The position numbers were made by a program, and so were the translations under genes. Below the pieces are notes generated by a model that worked only from the letters and a program-made list of their open reading frames with translations, did not search any database and was not told where the DNA came from. A DNA stretch of 64,000 nucleotides from Acidithiobacillus ferridurans (GTDB taxonomy: Bacteria > Pseudomonadota > Gammaproteobacteria > Acidithiobacillales > Acidithiobacillaceae): assembly GCF_003966655.1 (NCBI RefSeq), contig NZ_AP018795.1:2125501-2189500 (forward strand). The letters are read 5' to 3'. Shown in pieces: positions 26,655-37,670 of the stretch (within the stretch, counting starts at the first letter, position 1; every line of letters starts with the position of its first letter).

Positions 26655-27281
26655 ATGGGTAAAATCATGGGACACAGCACGGCGGGTGGTCAGGAACATG
26701 GCGCACCCAGTGACCTGCTCCTCGTCCAGCGCGTACAAAAGGGAGAAAAGGGGGCATTTGATCTCCTGGTACGCAAATACCAGCACAAGGTGATTTCCCT
26801 GGTCGGGCGTTTTGTGCGCACGCCGGAGGAGGCCGAAGATGTGGCCCAGGAAGCCTTTGTCAAAGCCTACCGCGCGCTTGCCAATTTTCGCGGCGATAGC
26901 GCGTTTTACACCTGGCTGTATCGTATCGCCGTCAATACGGCAAAAAATCACCTCGTAGCCCAAGGCCGGCAGGTTCCCATTGTGGATGTGGAAACGGAAG
27001 ATGCGGAACAATTTGCCAGTGGCGATGGACTAAGGGAGTACGATACTCCGGAAGGGTTGTTACTCAGTAGGGAGTTAGCGGAATATATCAACAAGGCATT
27101 GACGGCGTTGCCGGAAGATTTGCGCATGGCGGTCACCTTGCGGGAGTTTGAAGGCTTGAGTTACGACGAAATTGCCCAGGTCATGGAGTGCCCGGTGGGG
27201 ACGGTGAGGTCCAGGATTTTTCGGGCGCGTGAAGCAATTGCCAGGGTTCTGGCCCCTTTGTTGGAGCAGGAAAAGTCATGA
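26655..27281 (+). CDS. rpoE: Extracytoplasmic-function sigma factor RpoE (sigma-E)
   Basis: A 208-residue ECF sigma factor. Region 2 is seen as FDLLVRKYQHKVISLVGRFV, TPEEAEDVAQEAFVKAYRAL and FYTWLYRIAVNTAKN; region 4 as YDEIAQVMECPVGTVRSRIFRARE. These match RpoE/AlgU. The start at 26655 has AGGAAA upstream. It overlaps the anti-sigma gene by ATGA and is followed by a DegP-type protease, the classic envelope-stress operon. Confidence 0.94.
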   Translation: MGKIMGHSTAGGQEHGAPSDLLLVQRVQKGEKGAFDLLVRKYQHKVISLVGRFVRTPEEAEDVAQEAFVKAYRALANFRGDSAFYTWLYRIAVNTAKNHLVAQGRQVPIVDVETEDAEQFASGDGLREYDTPEGLLLSRELAEYINKALTALPEDLRMAVTLREFEGLSYDEIAQVMECPVGTVRSRIFRAREAIARVLAPLLEQEKS

Positions 27282-27940
27282 ACGATGAAACGCAAAAAGA
27301 ACTGATGGCGTTCATGGAGGGCGAGCTCAGTGGGCTGCGCGCCAGCCGTCTTGCCGCACGTATACAGCGTGAAAGCGGTTTGCGTGAGGCTTGGGAGTCT
27401 CAGTACCGCGTTTCTTTTCTTCTGCAAAATGATGGGAAAGGGGTTCGCCTGGCATCGGCTGGTTTCGCCGATCGGGTAGCCTGGGCGATCGTGAACGAAC
27501 CCGGCATCCTCGCGCCGCAACGCCCGCTGCGGCAGGGTAGTTCAAGAAGTTTCTGGGTGAAGACCGGTTCTGTCGCTGCGGTGCTGGTGGTATCAGTGAC
27601 CCTGGTAGGTCTCCTGCCCCATCAAGGAGTGGGGCCATCCGTTGCTGGCGGCGGATCTGGTCATTATGCGCAGACCGCCGTGCTGAGGGGGTTTTCAACC
27701 CGTGGCGAAGAATTTCATCTGAGCCCCGTAGCGGATTTTGCGTCGCCGCCTGTCGGCACAAACGTGGTTATCCAGAGAGATATTCAACGGTTGTGGGTGC
27801 CCGGTGGTGGTAACTACCTCGTTTCCTCGCGGATTCCTTCCGCCTACGCTTCGGGGCAGTCTGATCTGGAAAGTGCGGCCTATACGCCCGCGGCGGGGAT
27901 CAGTGCGGCTTCCATGGCTTTTCCTGCAGGTTATCCCTAG
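27278..27940 (+). CDS. rseA: RseA-type anti-sigma-E factor
   Basis: A 220-residue membrane protein. The N-terminal 85 residues (ETQKELMAFMEGELSG) match the RseA cytoplasmic domain that holds sigma-E inactive. One transmembrane segment at about 97-113 (SVAAVLVVSVTLVGLLP) precedes a periplasmic domain without recognised motifs. Start and stop overlap with rpoE as ATGA. Cleavage by DegS/RseP-like proteases is expected from the family; those genes are not in the window. Confidence 0.86.
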   Translation: MNDETQKELMAFMEGELSGLRASRLAARIQRESGLREAWESQYRVSFLLQNDGKGVRLASAGFADRVAWAIVNEPGILAPQRPLRQGSSRSFWVKTGSVAAVLVVSVTLVGLLPHQGVGPSVAGGGSGHYAQTAVLRGFSTRGEEFHLSPVADFASPPVGTNVVIQRDIQRLWVPGGGNYLVSSRIPSAYASGQSDLESAAYTPAAGISAASMAFPAGYP

Positions 27941-28074
27941 AATCAGCATTGGTCAGAACGTGTGCCGATACGTATCGGCACGGTGGCGCGATGCCTGTTG
28001 CCAAGTGCTGCAGATACCGAGATGATAGATACGGTCTTGAATTGAGCAGCAAATCGGATGGTTGGGGAGGGGTC

Positions 28075-29549
28075 TTGAAAAATTGTGTGCTGGGTGGACA
28101 GCGCCTTGTGGTGGCGCTTTGTATGGGTTTGGGATGGAGTATCGGGGCGATGACGCCTGCTTGGGCGGATTCCGGTGCCAGCGGCCAGGCGCTGGTGGGG
28201 CTGCCTGATTTTACGCCCATCGTCAAACAGTATGGACCTGCAGTAGTGAACATCAGCACGACGGAGACCAGGGTGGCGCGTGGTACGGCCTCCCCTTCCC
28301 GCCGAACTCTCCCCTGAATCAGTTTTTCGCCCCCTTCTTTGGCGCACCGGGGCAACCTGGAGCGCCTGGTGGCGGAGCCGGACAGAAATATCAGGTGCAA
28401 TCCCTGGGGTCCGGTTTTGTCGTCAGCTCCGACGGCTATATCGTGACTGCGGCGCATGTAGTGAAAGGGGCGCAGAAGATCATCGTCAGTCTCACCAATC
28501 ACCATCAATACGCGGCTCACCTGGTGGGCCTGTCGGCGCGTATGGATGTGGCGTTGCTCAAAATTGACGCGAAGAATCTGCCGGTGGTACAGATTGGTGA
28601 CTCCAGCAAACTGGAAGTCGGACAGTGGGTGCTGGCGGTGGGTTCGCCCTTCGGCTTTGAGAACAGCGTCACCCAGGGTGTGATCAGTGCGACCTCGCGG
28701 CCTTTGCCGGATGATCCCTACATCCCGTTCGTTCAAACGGATGTGCCGATCAACCCTGGTAACTCCGGTGGCCCGCTATTCAATATGCGCGGCCAGGTCA
28801 TTGGTATCAACGACCAGATCTATACCAATAGCGGTGGCTACATGGGCTTGTCTTTCTCCATCCCCATCAATGTCGCCATGGATGCGGTCAAACAGTTAAA
28901 ACTGCATCAGAAAGTGCATTTTGGCTGGCTCGGGGTCATGATTCAGGATGTCAGTATGGATCTCGCCAAGTCCTTCCACATGAAAGAGCCGGTAGGCGCG
29001 CTGGTGTCACAGGTTGTGCCTGGCGGCCCGGCTGCCAAGGCAGGGTTGCGTCCGGGAGATGTCATCGTCTCCTTTGACGGTCAGGCCATCTATAACTCTG
29101 GCCAACTACCGCCGCTGGTAGGGGTATTGCCCGCCGGCTTCAAGGCGAAGCTGGGGGTTATCCGTGATGGCAAGCCCATGAGCCTCAACATCGTGGTGGA
29201 GAGCCTGCCCGGCAACCTGGAGAATACGGTGGAATCCGCCGCATCCAGCGGTCCGGCGCAGGAAGGTGAAGTCAAACGACTGAATGTGCAGGTGGGTCCG
29301 CTGACCGCGGAGGCACGTAAGCAACTGCACGTGAATACTGGTGTCCTGGTCCTCGGGGTTGGTGTGGGGTCGGCGGCGGAAGCCGGTATTCGTCCCGGTG
29401 ATGTGATCTTGCAGGTGGCTCAACAGCAGATTACCAGTGCCGCCGACTTGCAGAAGCTGGTGGCTGCCTTGCCGGCGGGTCAGCCGATCCCGGTGCTGGT
29501 GCGACGTGGTGAGGGGAGTTTCTATCTGGTGCTTTCGCTGCCGCATTGA
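28075..29549 (+). pseudogene. degP: DegP/MucD-type periplasmic serine protease, one frameshift
   Basis: The first frame (TTG 28075, GGAGG four bases upstream) encodes a signal peptide and the mature start DFTPIVKQYGPAVVNISTTE. It then runs to a stop at 28317. Adding one base in the CCCC run near 28294 moves it into the frame FPPNSPLNQFFAPFFG and on through the protease. Catalytic His (TAAHVV), Asp (ARMDVALLKID) and Ser (NPGNSGGPL) are intact, followed by two PDZ domains. As written, only a fragment from an internal GTG at 28395 without signal peptide could be made. Sequencing error is a serious alternative to a true pseudogene, given the intact remainder. Confidence 0.85.
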
Positions 29550-29566
29550 AGCAGGCGATCACCGCG

Positions 29567-29596
29567 AAGGGCTGGGCGCTTATACCAGCCCTTTTG
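29567..29596 (+). terminator. Terminator of the sigma-E operon
   Basis: AAGGGCTGG/CCAGCCCTT, a 9-bp stem with a 9-base loop, followed by TT. It lies 17 bases after the degP stop and before lepA. Confidence 0.75.
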
Positions 29597-29653
29597 GTAT
29601 TGCATCCGGCGGGGTGGTAGTGTCCGCCCGGCGCCCAGGGATTGACAGGCCAG

Positions 29654-31456
29654 ATGACTGAACAGCAGCATATTCGCAATTTTTCCATTATTGCCCATGT
29701 GGATCACGGAAAATCCACTCTGGCGGATCAGTTCATCCGTCTTTGCGGGGCGTTGACCGAGCGTGAAATGTCCAGTCAGGTGCTGGATACGATGGATATC
29801 GAACGCGAACGCGGCATTACCATCAAGGCACAGAGTGTGCGCCTGCAGTTTCGCGCCGCAGATGGGCAGGAGTACCAGTTCAACCTCATCGATACGCCGG
29901 GCCATGTGGATTTTTCTTACGAAGTGAGCCGTTCCCTGGCTGCCTGTGAAGGCGCGCTGCTGGTCGTGGATGCATCGCAGGGGGTGGAGGCGCAAAGCGT
30001 CGCCAACTGTTATACGGCGCTGGAACACAACCTGGAGATCCTGCCGGTCTTGAATAAAATCGATCTGCCGGCTGCCGATCCGGAGCGGGTGCGCAGGGAG
30101 ATTGAAGCAATAGTCGGGCTGCCTGCTGACGATGCCGTAGAGGCCAGTGCCAAGGAAGGTACCGGTATCCGGGAGATTCTGGAACGGGTGGTGGAACGCA
30201 TCCCGCCTCCCCAGGGCGACTCGGACGCTGCGCTGCAAGCCCTCATCATCGACTCCTGGTTCGACAATTATCTGGGGACGGTGGTATTGGTGCGGGTGAT
30301 GAACGGTTCCATCCGTCCCGGTCAGCGCATCCTGACGATGGTGGGTCAGAAACCTTATGTGGTAGAAAAGGTTGGTGTTTTTACCCCAAAATCGCTGATG
30401 GTCCCCGCCCTGGAAACGGGGGCGGTGGGCTTTGTCATTGCGGGCGTGCGGACCATTGAAGGCGCCCGGGTGGGAGATACCCTGACCGAGCAGGACCGCC
30501 CCGCCAGTGCGCCTCTGCCCGGTTTTCGCGAGGTGCAGCCACAGGTATTCACCGGGCTCTATCCGGTGGACTCGGCGGATTACGAAAACTTTCGCGAGGC
30601 GCTGCAAAAGTTGCGCCTGAACGACGCGGCCCTGCAGTTCGAGCCGGAGACTTCACAAGCCCTGGGTTTTGGTTTCCGGTGCGGATTTTTGGGGCTTTTG
30701 CATATGGAAATCGTGCAGGAGCGTCTCGAACGCGAGTACCAACTGGAACTGATCAGTACGGCACCCACCGTGATCTATGAGGTGCTTACCACCGACGGCC
30801 AGGTGCTGAAGATTTCCAATCCCGCCGAATTGCCTCCGGCACAGAAGATTGCGGATATTCGCGAGCCGGTGATTACGGCGAACATTCTGGTGCCGGAAAC
30901 GTATCTCGGCCCGGTAATCGCTCTTTGTGAAGAGCGGCGTGGACGACAGAAGAATATGCAGTTCACCGGTGGGCAGGTAATGTTGCGCTATGAGTTGCCG
31001 CACAATGAGGTGGTCCTGGATTTTTTTGATCGCCTCAAATCAGTGAGCCGGGGTTATGCCTCCATGGACTATGAATTTGCACGTTTTGAGAGTGGGCCGC
31101 TGGTGAAAATGGACATTCTCATCAACGGGGAAAAGCTGGATGCACTGTCCTGGATCGTGCATCGTGATGTGTCCGAACGGCGCGGTAGGGAACTGGTGGT
31201 TCGTTTGCGTGATCTGATTCCCCGACAGATGTTCGAGGTGGCTATCCAGGCGGCGATCGGCGCCAGAGTCATCGCCCGGGAGTCGGTCAAGGCCCTGCGC
31301 AAGAATGTGCTGGCCAAGTGTTATGGTGGCGATATTTCGCGCAAACGTAAATTGCTGGAGAAGCAGAAGGAAGGCAAAAAACGCATGAAGCAGGTTGGTC
31401 ATGTGGAGATTCCCCAGGAAGCTTTTCTGGCGGTGCTGAAAAGTGACAAGAGGTAA
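29654..31456 (+). CDS. lepA: Elongation factor 4 (LepA), back-translocating GTPase
   Basis: A 600-residue ribosome-associated GTPase. G1 AHVDHGKST, the switch segment ERERGITI, G3 DTPGHVDF and G4 NKIDLPAAD are all present, followed by EF-G-like domains and the LepA-specific C-terminal domain ([18 protein letters not shown]). ATG 29654 has AGG upstream. It begins the conserved lepA-lepB-rnc-era-recO-pdxJ-acpS run. Confidence 0.96.
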   Translation: MTEQQHIRNFSIIAHVDHGKSTLADQFIRLCGALTEREMSSQVLDTMDIERERGITIKAQSVRLQFRAADGQEYQFNLIDTPGHVDFSYEVSRSLAACEGALLVVDASQGVEAQSVANCYTALEHNLEILPVLNKIDLPAADPERVRREIEAIVGLPADDAVEASAKEGTGIREILERVVERIPPPQGDSDAALQALIIDSWFDNYLGTVVLVRVMNGSIRPGQRILTMVGQKPYVVEKVGVFTPKSLMVPALETGAVGFVIAGVRTIEGARVGDTLTEQDRPASAPLPGFREVQPQVFTGLYPVDSADYENFREALQKLRLNDAALQFEPETSQALGFGFRCGFLGLLHMEIVQERLEREYQLELISTAPTVIYEVLTTDGQVLKISNPAELPPAQKIADIREPVITANILVPETYLGPVIALCEERRGRQKNMQFTGGQVMLRYELPHNEVVLDFFDRLKSVSRGYASMDYEFARFESGPLVKMDILINGEKLDALSWIVHRDVSERRGRELVVRLRDLIPRQMFEVAIQAAIGARVIARESVKALRKNVLAKCYGGDISRKRKLLEKQKEGKKRMKQVGHVEIPQEAFLAVLKSDKR

Positions 31457-31522
31457 AACGCGCACCGCGCAACTTGTGCGGAGGCTGATTTTGGGCGCAT
31501 TCACAATGAAGGACAGGTACTG

Positions 31523-32314
31523 ATGGATTTTACCTTGGGATTGTTTCTGGCGGTTGTGCTTTCCGGCCTGATCTGGCTGGGCGATCTGCTGTTTTTGCGA
31601 AGGAAACGGCCTGCGGGAGCCAGGGAATCCGTCGTTGTCGAGTATGCCCGGAGTTTTTTTCCGGTATTGCTGATTGTTTTTTTGATCCGTGCATTTCTGT
31701 TTGAACCCTTTCAGATACCGTCCGGATCCATGATACCAACCCTGCGGGTGGGCGATTTCGTGCTGGTCAATAAATTCCAGTGGGGATTGCGGCTACCGCT
31801 GATCCACACACCCATTACCCGTGGCAGTCCGGTGGAAGCGGGTGATGTCATGGTGTTCCGTTATCCCAAAAATCCGCGTGTGGACTACATCAAGCGGGTC
31901 ATCGGCCTGCCCGGCGACACGATTGAGGTCAGGGGAGATGCGCTCTACATCAACAACAAGCTAGTGCCACAAAAATTTATCGGTACTTTTAATTACCGGC
32001 CGGAAGGACAGGGCGCCGAGGGTATGGTTATCCCTACCAAAGAGTATGAGCAGGAACTCGGTGGCCATAAATTCCATATTATTGAATTTGCCACGCCCGA
32101 AGCCCAGATGAATTTCGGTCCCTACAAGGTGCCGCCTCATTCTTATTTCATGATGGGGGATGACCGGGATAATAGTAATGACAGCCGTTTCTGGGGCGTG
32201 GTGCCGGAACGCAATATCGTTGGGAAGGCAATGTTCGTGTGGTTCTCCTGGGATGCCGAGAATTGGTCCATCCGTTGGAACCAGATCGGCCGCGCACTGG
32301 ATGGGGCTTCCTGA
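31523..32314 (+). CDS. lepB: Signal peptidase I
   Basis: A 263-residue inner-membrane protease that removes Sec and Tat signal peptides. Two N-terminal hydrophobic segments (2-24 and 46-61) anchor it. The catalytic dyad is S69 in PSGSMIPTL and K124 in DYIKRVIGLPGD; box E appears as GDDRDNSNDSR. The gene follows lepA by 66 bases, as in many proteobacteria. Confidence 0.95.
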   Translation: MDFTLGLFLAVVLSGLIWLGDLLFLRRKRPAGARESVVVEYARSFFPVLLIVFLIRAFLFEPFQIPSGSMIPTLRVGDFVLVNKFQWGLRLPLIHTPITRGSPVEAGDVMVFRYPKNPRVDYIKRVIGLPGDTIEVRGDALYINNKLVPQKFIGTFNYRPEGQGAEGMVIPTKEYEQELGGHKFHIIEFATPEAQMNFGPYKVPPHSYFMMGDDRDNSNDSRFWGVVPERNIVGKAMFVWFSWDAENWSIRWNQIGRALDGAS

Positions 32315-32396
32315 GTCCGGAGGCTGCACTTGCAAAATCCCTGTTCAGGACTAAGTAGGGAAGAGGGATGAATGCAGAGATCCGGGAGGGTTCGAA

Positions 32397-32831
32397 ATGG
32401 GTAACCCCATATCAGAGCAACAAGCCATAAGGACTTGTTCAGGCCAGCGTAGCGGGTGGGCGCGGTCCCTGATCACGCGGCGTCCGGATGAGGCAGGGCT
32501 TTCATTGGTGGGTGCGATCTTGTGGCTGTTGATCTTGGTCTTTGTCGTCGCCTTTGTCGTGAAGGTGATGCCGTCCTACTATGATTACTGGTCTCTGAAA
32601 AATATCGTCAACCAGCAGGAGCAGCAGTCCGTGCCGGGAGAGTCCGCTGCCCAGATTCGCCGCGACCTCAATGCCCGCCTGGAGGTGGCCATGATCCATA
32701 TCCCGCAGAAAGGCATCCAGATCGAAAAAGCGGGTGCCGGACCGGTGCTGATCACCGTCAGTTATGACAAGATCGTGCCATTGGTTGGCAATGTCAGTTT
32801 GTTACTGCATTTTGACGCCGCAGGGCATTGA
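32397..32831 (+). CDS. DUF4845 single-pass membrane protein
   Basis: A 144-residue protein with one transmembrane segment (LSLVGAILWLLILVFVVAFV, about 35-54) and a periplasmic domain, matching DUF4845. This family lies between lepB and rnc in many beta- and gammaproteobacteria. Its role is unknown. GGGAGGG precedes the ATG by seven bases. Confidence 0.82.
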   Translation: MGNPISEQQAIRTCSGQRSGWARSLITRRPDEAGLSLVGAILWLLILVFVVAFVVKVMPSYYDYWSLKNIVNQQEQQSVPGESAAQIRRDLNARLEVAMIHIPQKGIQIEKAGAGPVLITVSYDKIVPLVGNVSLLLHFDAAGH

Positions 32832-32891
32832 AAACCTTTTTGGTATACCATGCAGTTTTTTCCTGTTTTTAATGACTGAGTCGATGGGTTT

Positions 32892-33572
32892 ATGGATGCT
32901 TTAGAATCTCTGCAACAATCGGTCGGCTATCATTTCCGTGAGCAGCCCCTGCTGTTGCAGGCGCTGACACATCGAAGTGCGGGCGCTCGACACAATGAAC
33001 GGCTGGAGTTTCTTGGGGATGCGGCACTGAATTTTGTGGTAGCGGCAAAGCTCTTCGCCCGCTTTCCCAAGGTGAGTGAGGGGGATCTGTCGCGGATGCG
33101 GGCACGGCTGGTTCGGGAGGAAACCCTGGCGGAGATCGCCGGAAAAATCGCTTTGGCCGACTCCCTGATCCTCGGCCCCGGAGAAATACGCAGCGGCGGC
33201 GCCCGGCGGGACTCCATCCGCGCCGATGCCTTGGAGGCGGTGATTGGCGCGGCTTTCCTGGATGGCGGCTTTAGCGCGGCGGAGCGTATCGTGGCACAAC
33301 TGGTCGAGCCCTTGATGACGGATGACCTGGGTGGCGAAGAGTTGCGCGATCCCAAAACGCGCCTGCAGGAATTCCTGCAGGGACAGGGACGTCCTGTTCC
33401 TGTCTATACGTTGGTGGCGGAAAAAGGACAGGCCCATGAGCGGCGTTTCGTGGCGCGTTGCAGTGTGCCTGGCGCCGAAGCTACCGAAGCGGAGGATGGC
33501 AGCCGGCGGAAAGCCGAACAGCAGGCGGCGGCGCTGATGCTGGTACAACTGCAGGTTGCCGTGCGTGGATGA
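32892..33572 (+). CDS. rnc: Ribonuclease III
   Basis: A 226-residue double-strand RNA endonuclease used in rRNA maturation and mRNA decay. The RNase III signature ERLEFLGDAAL (36-46), metal-binding DALEAVIGA and the C-terminal dsRNA-binding domain (DPKTRLQEFLQGQGRPVPVY to the end) are complete. Its stop overlaps the era start. Confidence 0.96.
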   Translation: MDALESLQQSVGYHFREQPLLLQALTHRSAGARHNERLEFLGDAALNFVVAAKLFARFPKVSEGDLSRMRARLVREETLAEIAGKIALADSLILGPGEIRSGGARRDSIRADALEAVIGAAFLDGGFSAAERIVAQLVEPLMTDDLGGEELRDPKTRLQEFLQGQGRPVPVYTLVAEKGQAHERRFVARCSVPGAEATEAEDGSRRKAEQQAAALMLVQLQVAVRG

Positions 33573-34479
33573 GATCAAGAGTGGCGTTCCTGACGAAGGG
33601 TACCGCAGCGGATATGCGGCGCTGCTCGGGCGTCCTAATGTGGGTAAATCCACCCTGCTGAATCATCTGGTCGGGCAAAAAATCAGCATCACGGCGCCGC
33701 GTCCGCAGACTACCAGGGATCAGATTCTCGGGATATTGACCCGCCCCGACGGACAACTGCTCTTTCTGGATACGCCGGGTGTGCATGGCGGCTATCGCAG
33801 CCTGAACCGGCACTTGCTGCGGGCCACCCGAGGGGCGCTGGAATCTGCGGATCTGGGCGTGCTGGTGGTAGAGGCGCTGCTGTGGACCCATGACGACGCG
33901 GAGGCCCTGCGCTGGTTGCAGCGGGCCGGTATTCCGCTGGTGGCCGTGGTAAACAAGGTGGATCGGATTGCGAGCAAGGGGCGTCTGTTTCCCTATCTGC
34001 AGGCATTGGCGGAGCGTGGAGAATTCGCGGCGATCATACCACTCTCGGCGCGCAGGGCGGCGGACGTGGAGCGTCTGGCTGATGCCCTGGTGCCGCTATT
34101 GCCACCGGCTCCGGCGGCTTTCCCGGAGGATCAGGTCACCGATCGCAATCTGCGGTTTATGGCGGCAGAAATCATTCGCGAGCAGATATTCCGGCAACTC
34201 GGTGCGGAACTGCCCTACGACACGGCCGTTGCCATTGAAAGCTATCAGGTGGAAGGCGGCCAGCAGCGCATAGAGGCGACCATTTATTGCCGGAAGCCGG
34301 GGCAGAAAGCCATTATTCTGGGCGACGGTGGCAGCCGTCTGCGGGTGATCGGCAGCCGGGCGCGGGAGGCACTGCAGCAATTGACCGAAGAGCGGGTCTG
34401 GCTGGGATTATGGGTCAAGCAGAAGGAACAGTGGTCGGAAGACCATCATATCCTGCGCGAGTTGGGGTATGACGACTGA
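33565..34479 (+). CDS. era: Era GTPase
   Basis: A 304-residue GTPase that binds the 3' end of 16S rRNA during 30S assembly. G1 GRPNVGKS (22-29), G3 DTPG, G4 NKVD and a C-terminal KH domain ([18 protein letters not shown] onward) are present. The start is taken as GTG 33565, overlapping the rnc stop; a TTG nine bases upstream is possible. It overlaps recO by 11 bases. Confidence 0.95.
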   Translation: MDEIKSGVPDEGYRSGYAALLGRPNVGKSTLLNHLVGQKISITAPRPQTTRDQILGILTRPDGQLLFLDTPGVHGGYRSLNRHLLRATRGALESADLGVLVVEALLWTHDDAEALRWLQRAGIPLVAVVNKVDRIASKGRLFPYLQALAERGEFAAIIPLSARRAADVERLADALVPLLPPAPAAFPEDQVTDRNLRFMAAEIIREQIFRQLGAELPYDTAVAIESYQVEGGQQRIEATIYCRKPGQKAIILGDGGSRLRVIGSRAREALQQLTEERVWLGLWVKQKEQWSEDHHILRELGYDD

Positions 34480-35236
34480 ACCCGGTGATCGCGCCTGGGT
34501 GCTGCATCACTACCCTTACGGAGATACCAGCCTGATAGTGGAATTGTTTACCCGGACACAAGGCCGGCTGGGGGTGCTGGCCAAAGGTGCCCGACGCGCG
34601 CGTTCTGCGCTGGCGCGGATCGAGGCGGGACGCCCCCTGTGGGTGCGCTGGCTGGGACGGGGGGAATTACCGGTACTGGCGCAGGCGGAAGAACTGGGTC
34701 CGTTTCTGCCACTCAATCCCCTACAGAATCTCAGCCTTTTTTATGTCAACGAGCTGCTGTTGCGGCTGACGCAGCGTGGAGATCCCTTCCCCGATCTCTT
34801 TCAAGTCTATGAAGAAACCATCGACGCGTTGCGCAGTGAACCGGGAGAAGGCTGGTATCTGCGGCGTTTCGAACGGCGCCTGCTGGAAAATCTGGGTTGG
34901 GCACCTGATCTAGCGCGTTGCGCGGAGTGTGGCCGGTCTCCCGATGCGGCATCTTCAGAACACTGGTTATACCAGGCCGCACGCGGTGTATTCTGTCCGG
35001 CCCATGCGCCCGATGCTGCGGTGACCATCGAGGCGGCGGCCCTGGTCTGGTTACGGGGGGCGATGCAGACACGCCATATGCCAGTCTGGAATTCCTCCCT
35101 ACGGCGTTGTCTGGAACAGGAGTTGCGGATCCATCTGGGCGGACGCCCACTGGAGAGTCGCCGCCTCCTTACGGCATACTTGCGCAGAACACCGCCTGCG
35201 ATGACGATACAGAAAAGGGAGGAGCACAGCGAATGA
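34469..35236 (+). CDS. recO: DNA repair protein RecO
   Basis: A 255-residue mediator that loads RecA with RecR. It has the N-terminal OB fold ([20 protein letters not shown] and KGARRARS) and a C-terminal part with CAEC and a later Cys/His pair (FCPAH) likely to bind zinc. The gene overlaps era at its start and pdxJ by four bases at its end. Confidence 0.93.
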   Translation: MTTEPGDRAWVLHHYPYGDTSLIVELFTRTQGRLGVLAKGARRARSALARIEAGRPLWVRWLGRGELPVLAQAEELGPFLPLNPLQNLSLFYVNELLLRLTQRGDPFPDLFQVYEETIDALRSEPGEGWYLRRFERRLLENLGWAPDLARCAECGRSPDAASSEHWLYQAARGVFCPAHAPDAAVTIEAAALVWLRGAMQTRHMPVWNSSLRRCLEQELRIHLGGRPLESRRLLTAYLRRTPPAMTIQKREEHSE

Positions 35237-35958
35237 TTGCCTTGGGGGTGAATATCGATCACGTCGCGACGTTGCGGCAGGCGCGCGGCACCCGTTACCC
35301 GGACCCGGTGGAGGCGGCCTTCGTCGCCGAACGCGCTGGCGCCGACGCCATTACCGCGCATCTGCGCGAGGATCGACGGCACATCGTGGAGCGGGATGTG
35401 GAGATTCTCAGCCAGACCCTGCGTACCCGCCTCAATCTCGAAATGGCCGTTGAGGAAAGTGTCTTGCGTGTGGCGGAGCGCCTATCCCCTAGCGAATGCT
35501 GTCTGGTGCCGGAACGCCGTGCGGAGCTGACCACCGAGGGTGGACTGGATGTTGCCGGACAATTGTCTCGTATCAAAGAGGCCTGCCAGCGTCTGGCCGC
35601 CGCCAAGGTCAGAGTATCGCTGTTTGTCGACCCCGATCCTTTTCAGCTGGAGGCGGCGATGGAAACCGGAGCGCCCGTGGTCGAGCTGCATACGGGCCGT
35701 TATGCCAATGCCGTTGATACGGCGACGCGCGCTGAAGAACTGGGCCAGATCACCAGCGCGGTAAGCTTTGCCGATAGCCTTGGCCTGCGGGTGAATGCCG
35801 GGCATGGGCTCGATTACCACAACGTGCAGGCAGTGGCAGCGATCCCCCATATCCGGGAGTTGAATATCGGCCATGCCATCGTCGCCCATGCCGTATTTGT
35901 CGGTATGGCGACGGCGGTGGCGGATATGAAACGACTCATGCTCGAGGCGCGTGGATGA
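35233..35958 (+). CDS. pdxJ: Pyridoxine 5'-phosphate synthase
   Basis: A 241-residue TIM-barrel enzyme joining 3-amino-2-oxopropyl phosphate and deoxyxylulose 5-phosphate into pyridoxine phosphate. Family segments include [30 protein letters not shown] and [13 protein letters not shown] 35233 has GGAGGAG eight bases upstream. It overlaps recO and acpS by four bases each. Confidence 0.96.
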   Translation: MIALGVNIDHVATLRQARGTRYPDPVEAAFVAERAGADAITAHLREDRRHIVERDVEILSQTLRTRLNLEMAVEESVLRVAERLSPSECCLVPERRAELTTEGGLDVAGQLSRIKEACQRLAAAKVRVSLFVDPDPFQLEAAMETGAPVVELHTGRYANAVDTATRAEELGQITSAVSFADSLGLRVNAGHGLDYHNVQAVAAIPHIRELNIGHAIVAHAVFVGMATAVADMKRLMLEARG

Positions 35959-36344
35959 TCGTGGGAATGGGGACGGATATCGTTGCCGTCGAGCGGATGG
36001 CCCGTCTCCATGCCCGCTTCGGGGAACGTCTGGCCGAGCGTCTGCTGGGGCCTTTGGAGGTGGCGGACATGCCGACGGAAGCCGCGGCCGGCGCCGCTTT
36101 TCTGGCGCGGCGTTTCGCGGCCAAGGAGGCCACATTCAAAGCCTTGGGTAGCGGCATGACCAATGGGGTGCGCTGGATGGACGTGCAGGTGGGCCACGAT
36201 TCGGGCGGACGTCCGCAATTGGTGCTGGGCGGTCGCGCGCAACAGATCCTACAGGGGCTCGGGGATGGCGTGCGCAGTTGGTTGTCCATCAGCGATGAAC
36301 GTCGCTATGCCATGGCGGTCGTGGTGCTGGAACGGGGAGGGTAG
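35955..36344 (+). CDS. acpS: Holo-[acyl-carrier-protein] synthase
   Basis: A 129-residue transferase that puts 4'-phosphopantetheine on acyl carrier protein. [10 protein letters not shown] (Mg-binding Asp8) and [14 protein letters not shown] (Glu) are the diagnostic motifs. It starts by ATGA overlap with pdxJ and closes the lepA-acpS run. Confidence 0.94.
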   Translation: MIVGMGTDIVAVERMARLHARFGERLAERLLGPLEVADMPTEAAAGAAFLARRFAAKEATFKALGSGMTNGVRWMDVQVGHDSGGRPQLVLGGRAQQILQGLGDGVRSWLSISDERRYAMAVVVLERGG

Positions 36345-36347
36345 GCG

Positions 36348-37670
36348 ATGAAGGTAACGGTGGTGGGAACCGGATACGTGGGGCTGGTCACTGGCGCCTG
36401 TCTGGCGCAGGTGGGTAATCAGGTGCTGTGCGTGGACGTGGACGCCGACAAGGTGGCGCGGTTGCAGACCGGAGATGTGCCCATTCACGAACCGGATTTG
36501 CCCGCCATGGTACAGGAAGGCATTGCCGGCGGGCGCTTGCGCTTCACTACGGAGGTTGCCGAGGGCGTAACCCATGGGGATTTCCTGTTCATCGCCGTGG
36601 GGACACCGCCCGATGAAGACGGTTCTGCCGACTTGCGTCATGTGTTGGCGGTGGCCGGCGACATCGGCCGACATTTGCAACGGCCGGTCACGGTGATCAA
36701 TAAATCCACGGTACCGGTAGGCACTGCAGAAAAAGTCCGCGCCCGAATTGCTGCTGTTTTGCAGGACCGGGCGGCGGATATTGTCTTCGATGTGGTCTCC
36801 AATCCCGAGTTCCTGAAGGAAGGAGCGGCGGTGGCGGATTTCATGAAGCCGGACCGGATTATCATCGGTGTGGATAACGTGGCGGCAGCGGAGCGGATGC
36901 GCGTCCTCTATGCCCCGTTCAACCGCAATCATGACCGCCTGATCATCATGGACCCGCCTTCCGCGGAACTCACCAAATATGCCGCCAATGTCATGCTCGC
37001 CACCAAAATATCGCTGATGAATGAACTGGCGGGACTGGCGGAGCGGATGGGAGCGGACATCGAACAGGTACGGCGCGGAATTGGCGCCGATCCCCGCATC
37101 GGTTATGACTTCATATACCCGGGTTGCGGCTATGGCGGATCGTGTTTCCCCAAAGATGTGCGGGCATTGGAACACAGTGCGCGGCAGTATGATTTTGATG
37201 CGCCTCTCCTGGCTGCGGTGGAGAAGGTGAACGATCGTCAGAAGGGGCTTCTGGAGCAGAAAGTGGTGAGCGCTTTGGGCGAGGATCTTACGGGCAAAAC
37301 CATTGCCGTGTGGGGACTGGCTTTCAAACCCAACACCGATGACATGCGCGAGGCCCCCAGCCGGGTACTCATGGAAGCCTTATGGCGGCGCGGTGCGCAG
37401 GTGCAGGCCTATGATCCGGTGGCCATGGAGGAAGCCCGACGGATCTATGGAGGAGAACACGCCTTGCGGCTCTGCTCGGACCCCTACATGGCCTGTGAAG
37501 GGGCCGAAGCGCTGGTGATCTGTACCGAGTGGCAGCAATTCCGCAGCCCCGACTTTGTACAGATGCACAGCCTGCTCCGTCGGTCTCTCATCGTCGATGG
37601 GCGCAATATTTACGATCCGGCGGTCGTGCGTGCCGAAGGGTTTGCTTATCATGCCATTGGACGCCCCTGA
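36348..37670 (+). CDS. ugd: UDP-glucose 6-dehydrogenase
   Basis: A 440-residue NAD-dependent enzyme making UDP-glucuronate for capsule, LPS or exopolysaccharide. It shows the Rossmann start [16 protein letters not shown], the substrate region [12 protein letters not shown], catalytic cysteine in [10 protein letters not shown] (about 266) and the C-terminal domain [13 protein letters not shown]. It lies three bases after acpS and overlaps hldA, suggesting co-transcription with an LPS heptose gene. Confidence 0.95.
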   Translation: MKVTVVGTGYVGLVTGACLAQVGNQVLCVDVDADKVARLQTGDVPIHEPDLPAMVQEGIAGGRLRFTTEVAEGVTHGDFLFIAVGTPPDEDGSADLRHVLAVAGDIGRHLQRPVTVINKSTVPVGTAEKVRARIAAVLQDRAADIVFDVVSNPEFLKEGAAVADFMKPDRIIIGVDNVAAAERMRVLYAPFNRNHDRLIIMDPPSAELTKYAANVMLATKISLMNELAGLAERMGADIEQVRRGIGADPRIGYDFIYPGCGYGGSCFPKDVRALEHSARQYDFDAPLLAAVEKVNDRQKGLLEQKVVSALGEDLTGKTIAVWGLAFKPNTDDMREAPSRVLMEALWRRGAQVQAYDPVAMEEARRIYGGEHALRLCSDPYMACEGAEALVICTEWQQFRSPDFVQMHSLLRRSLIVDGRNIYDPAVVRAEGFAYHAIGRP

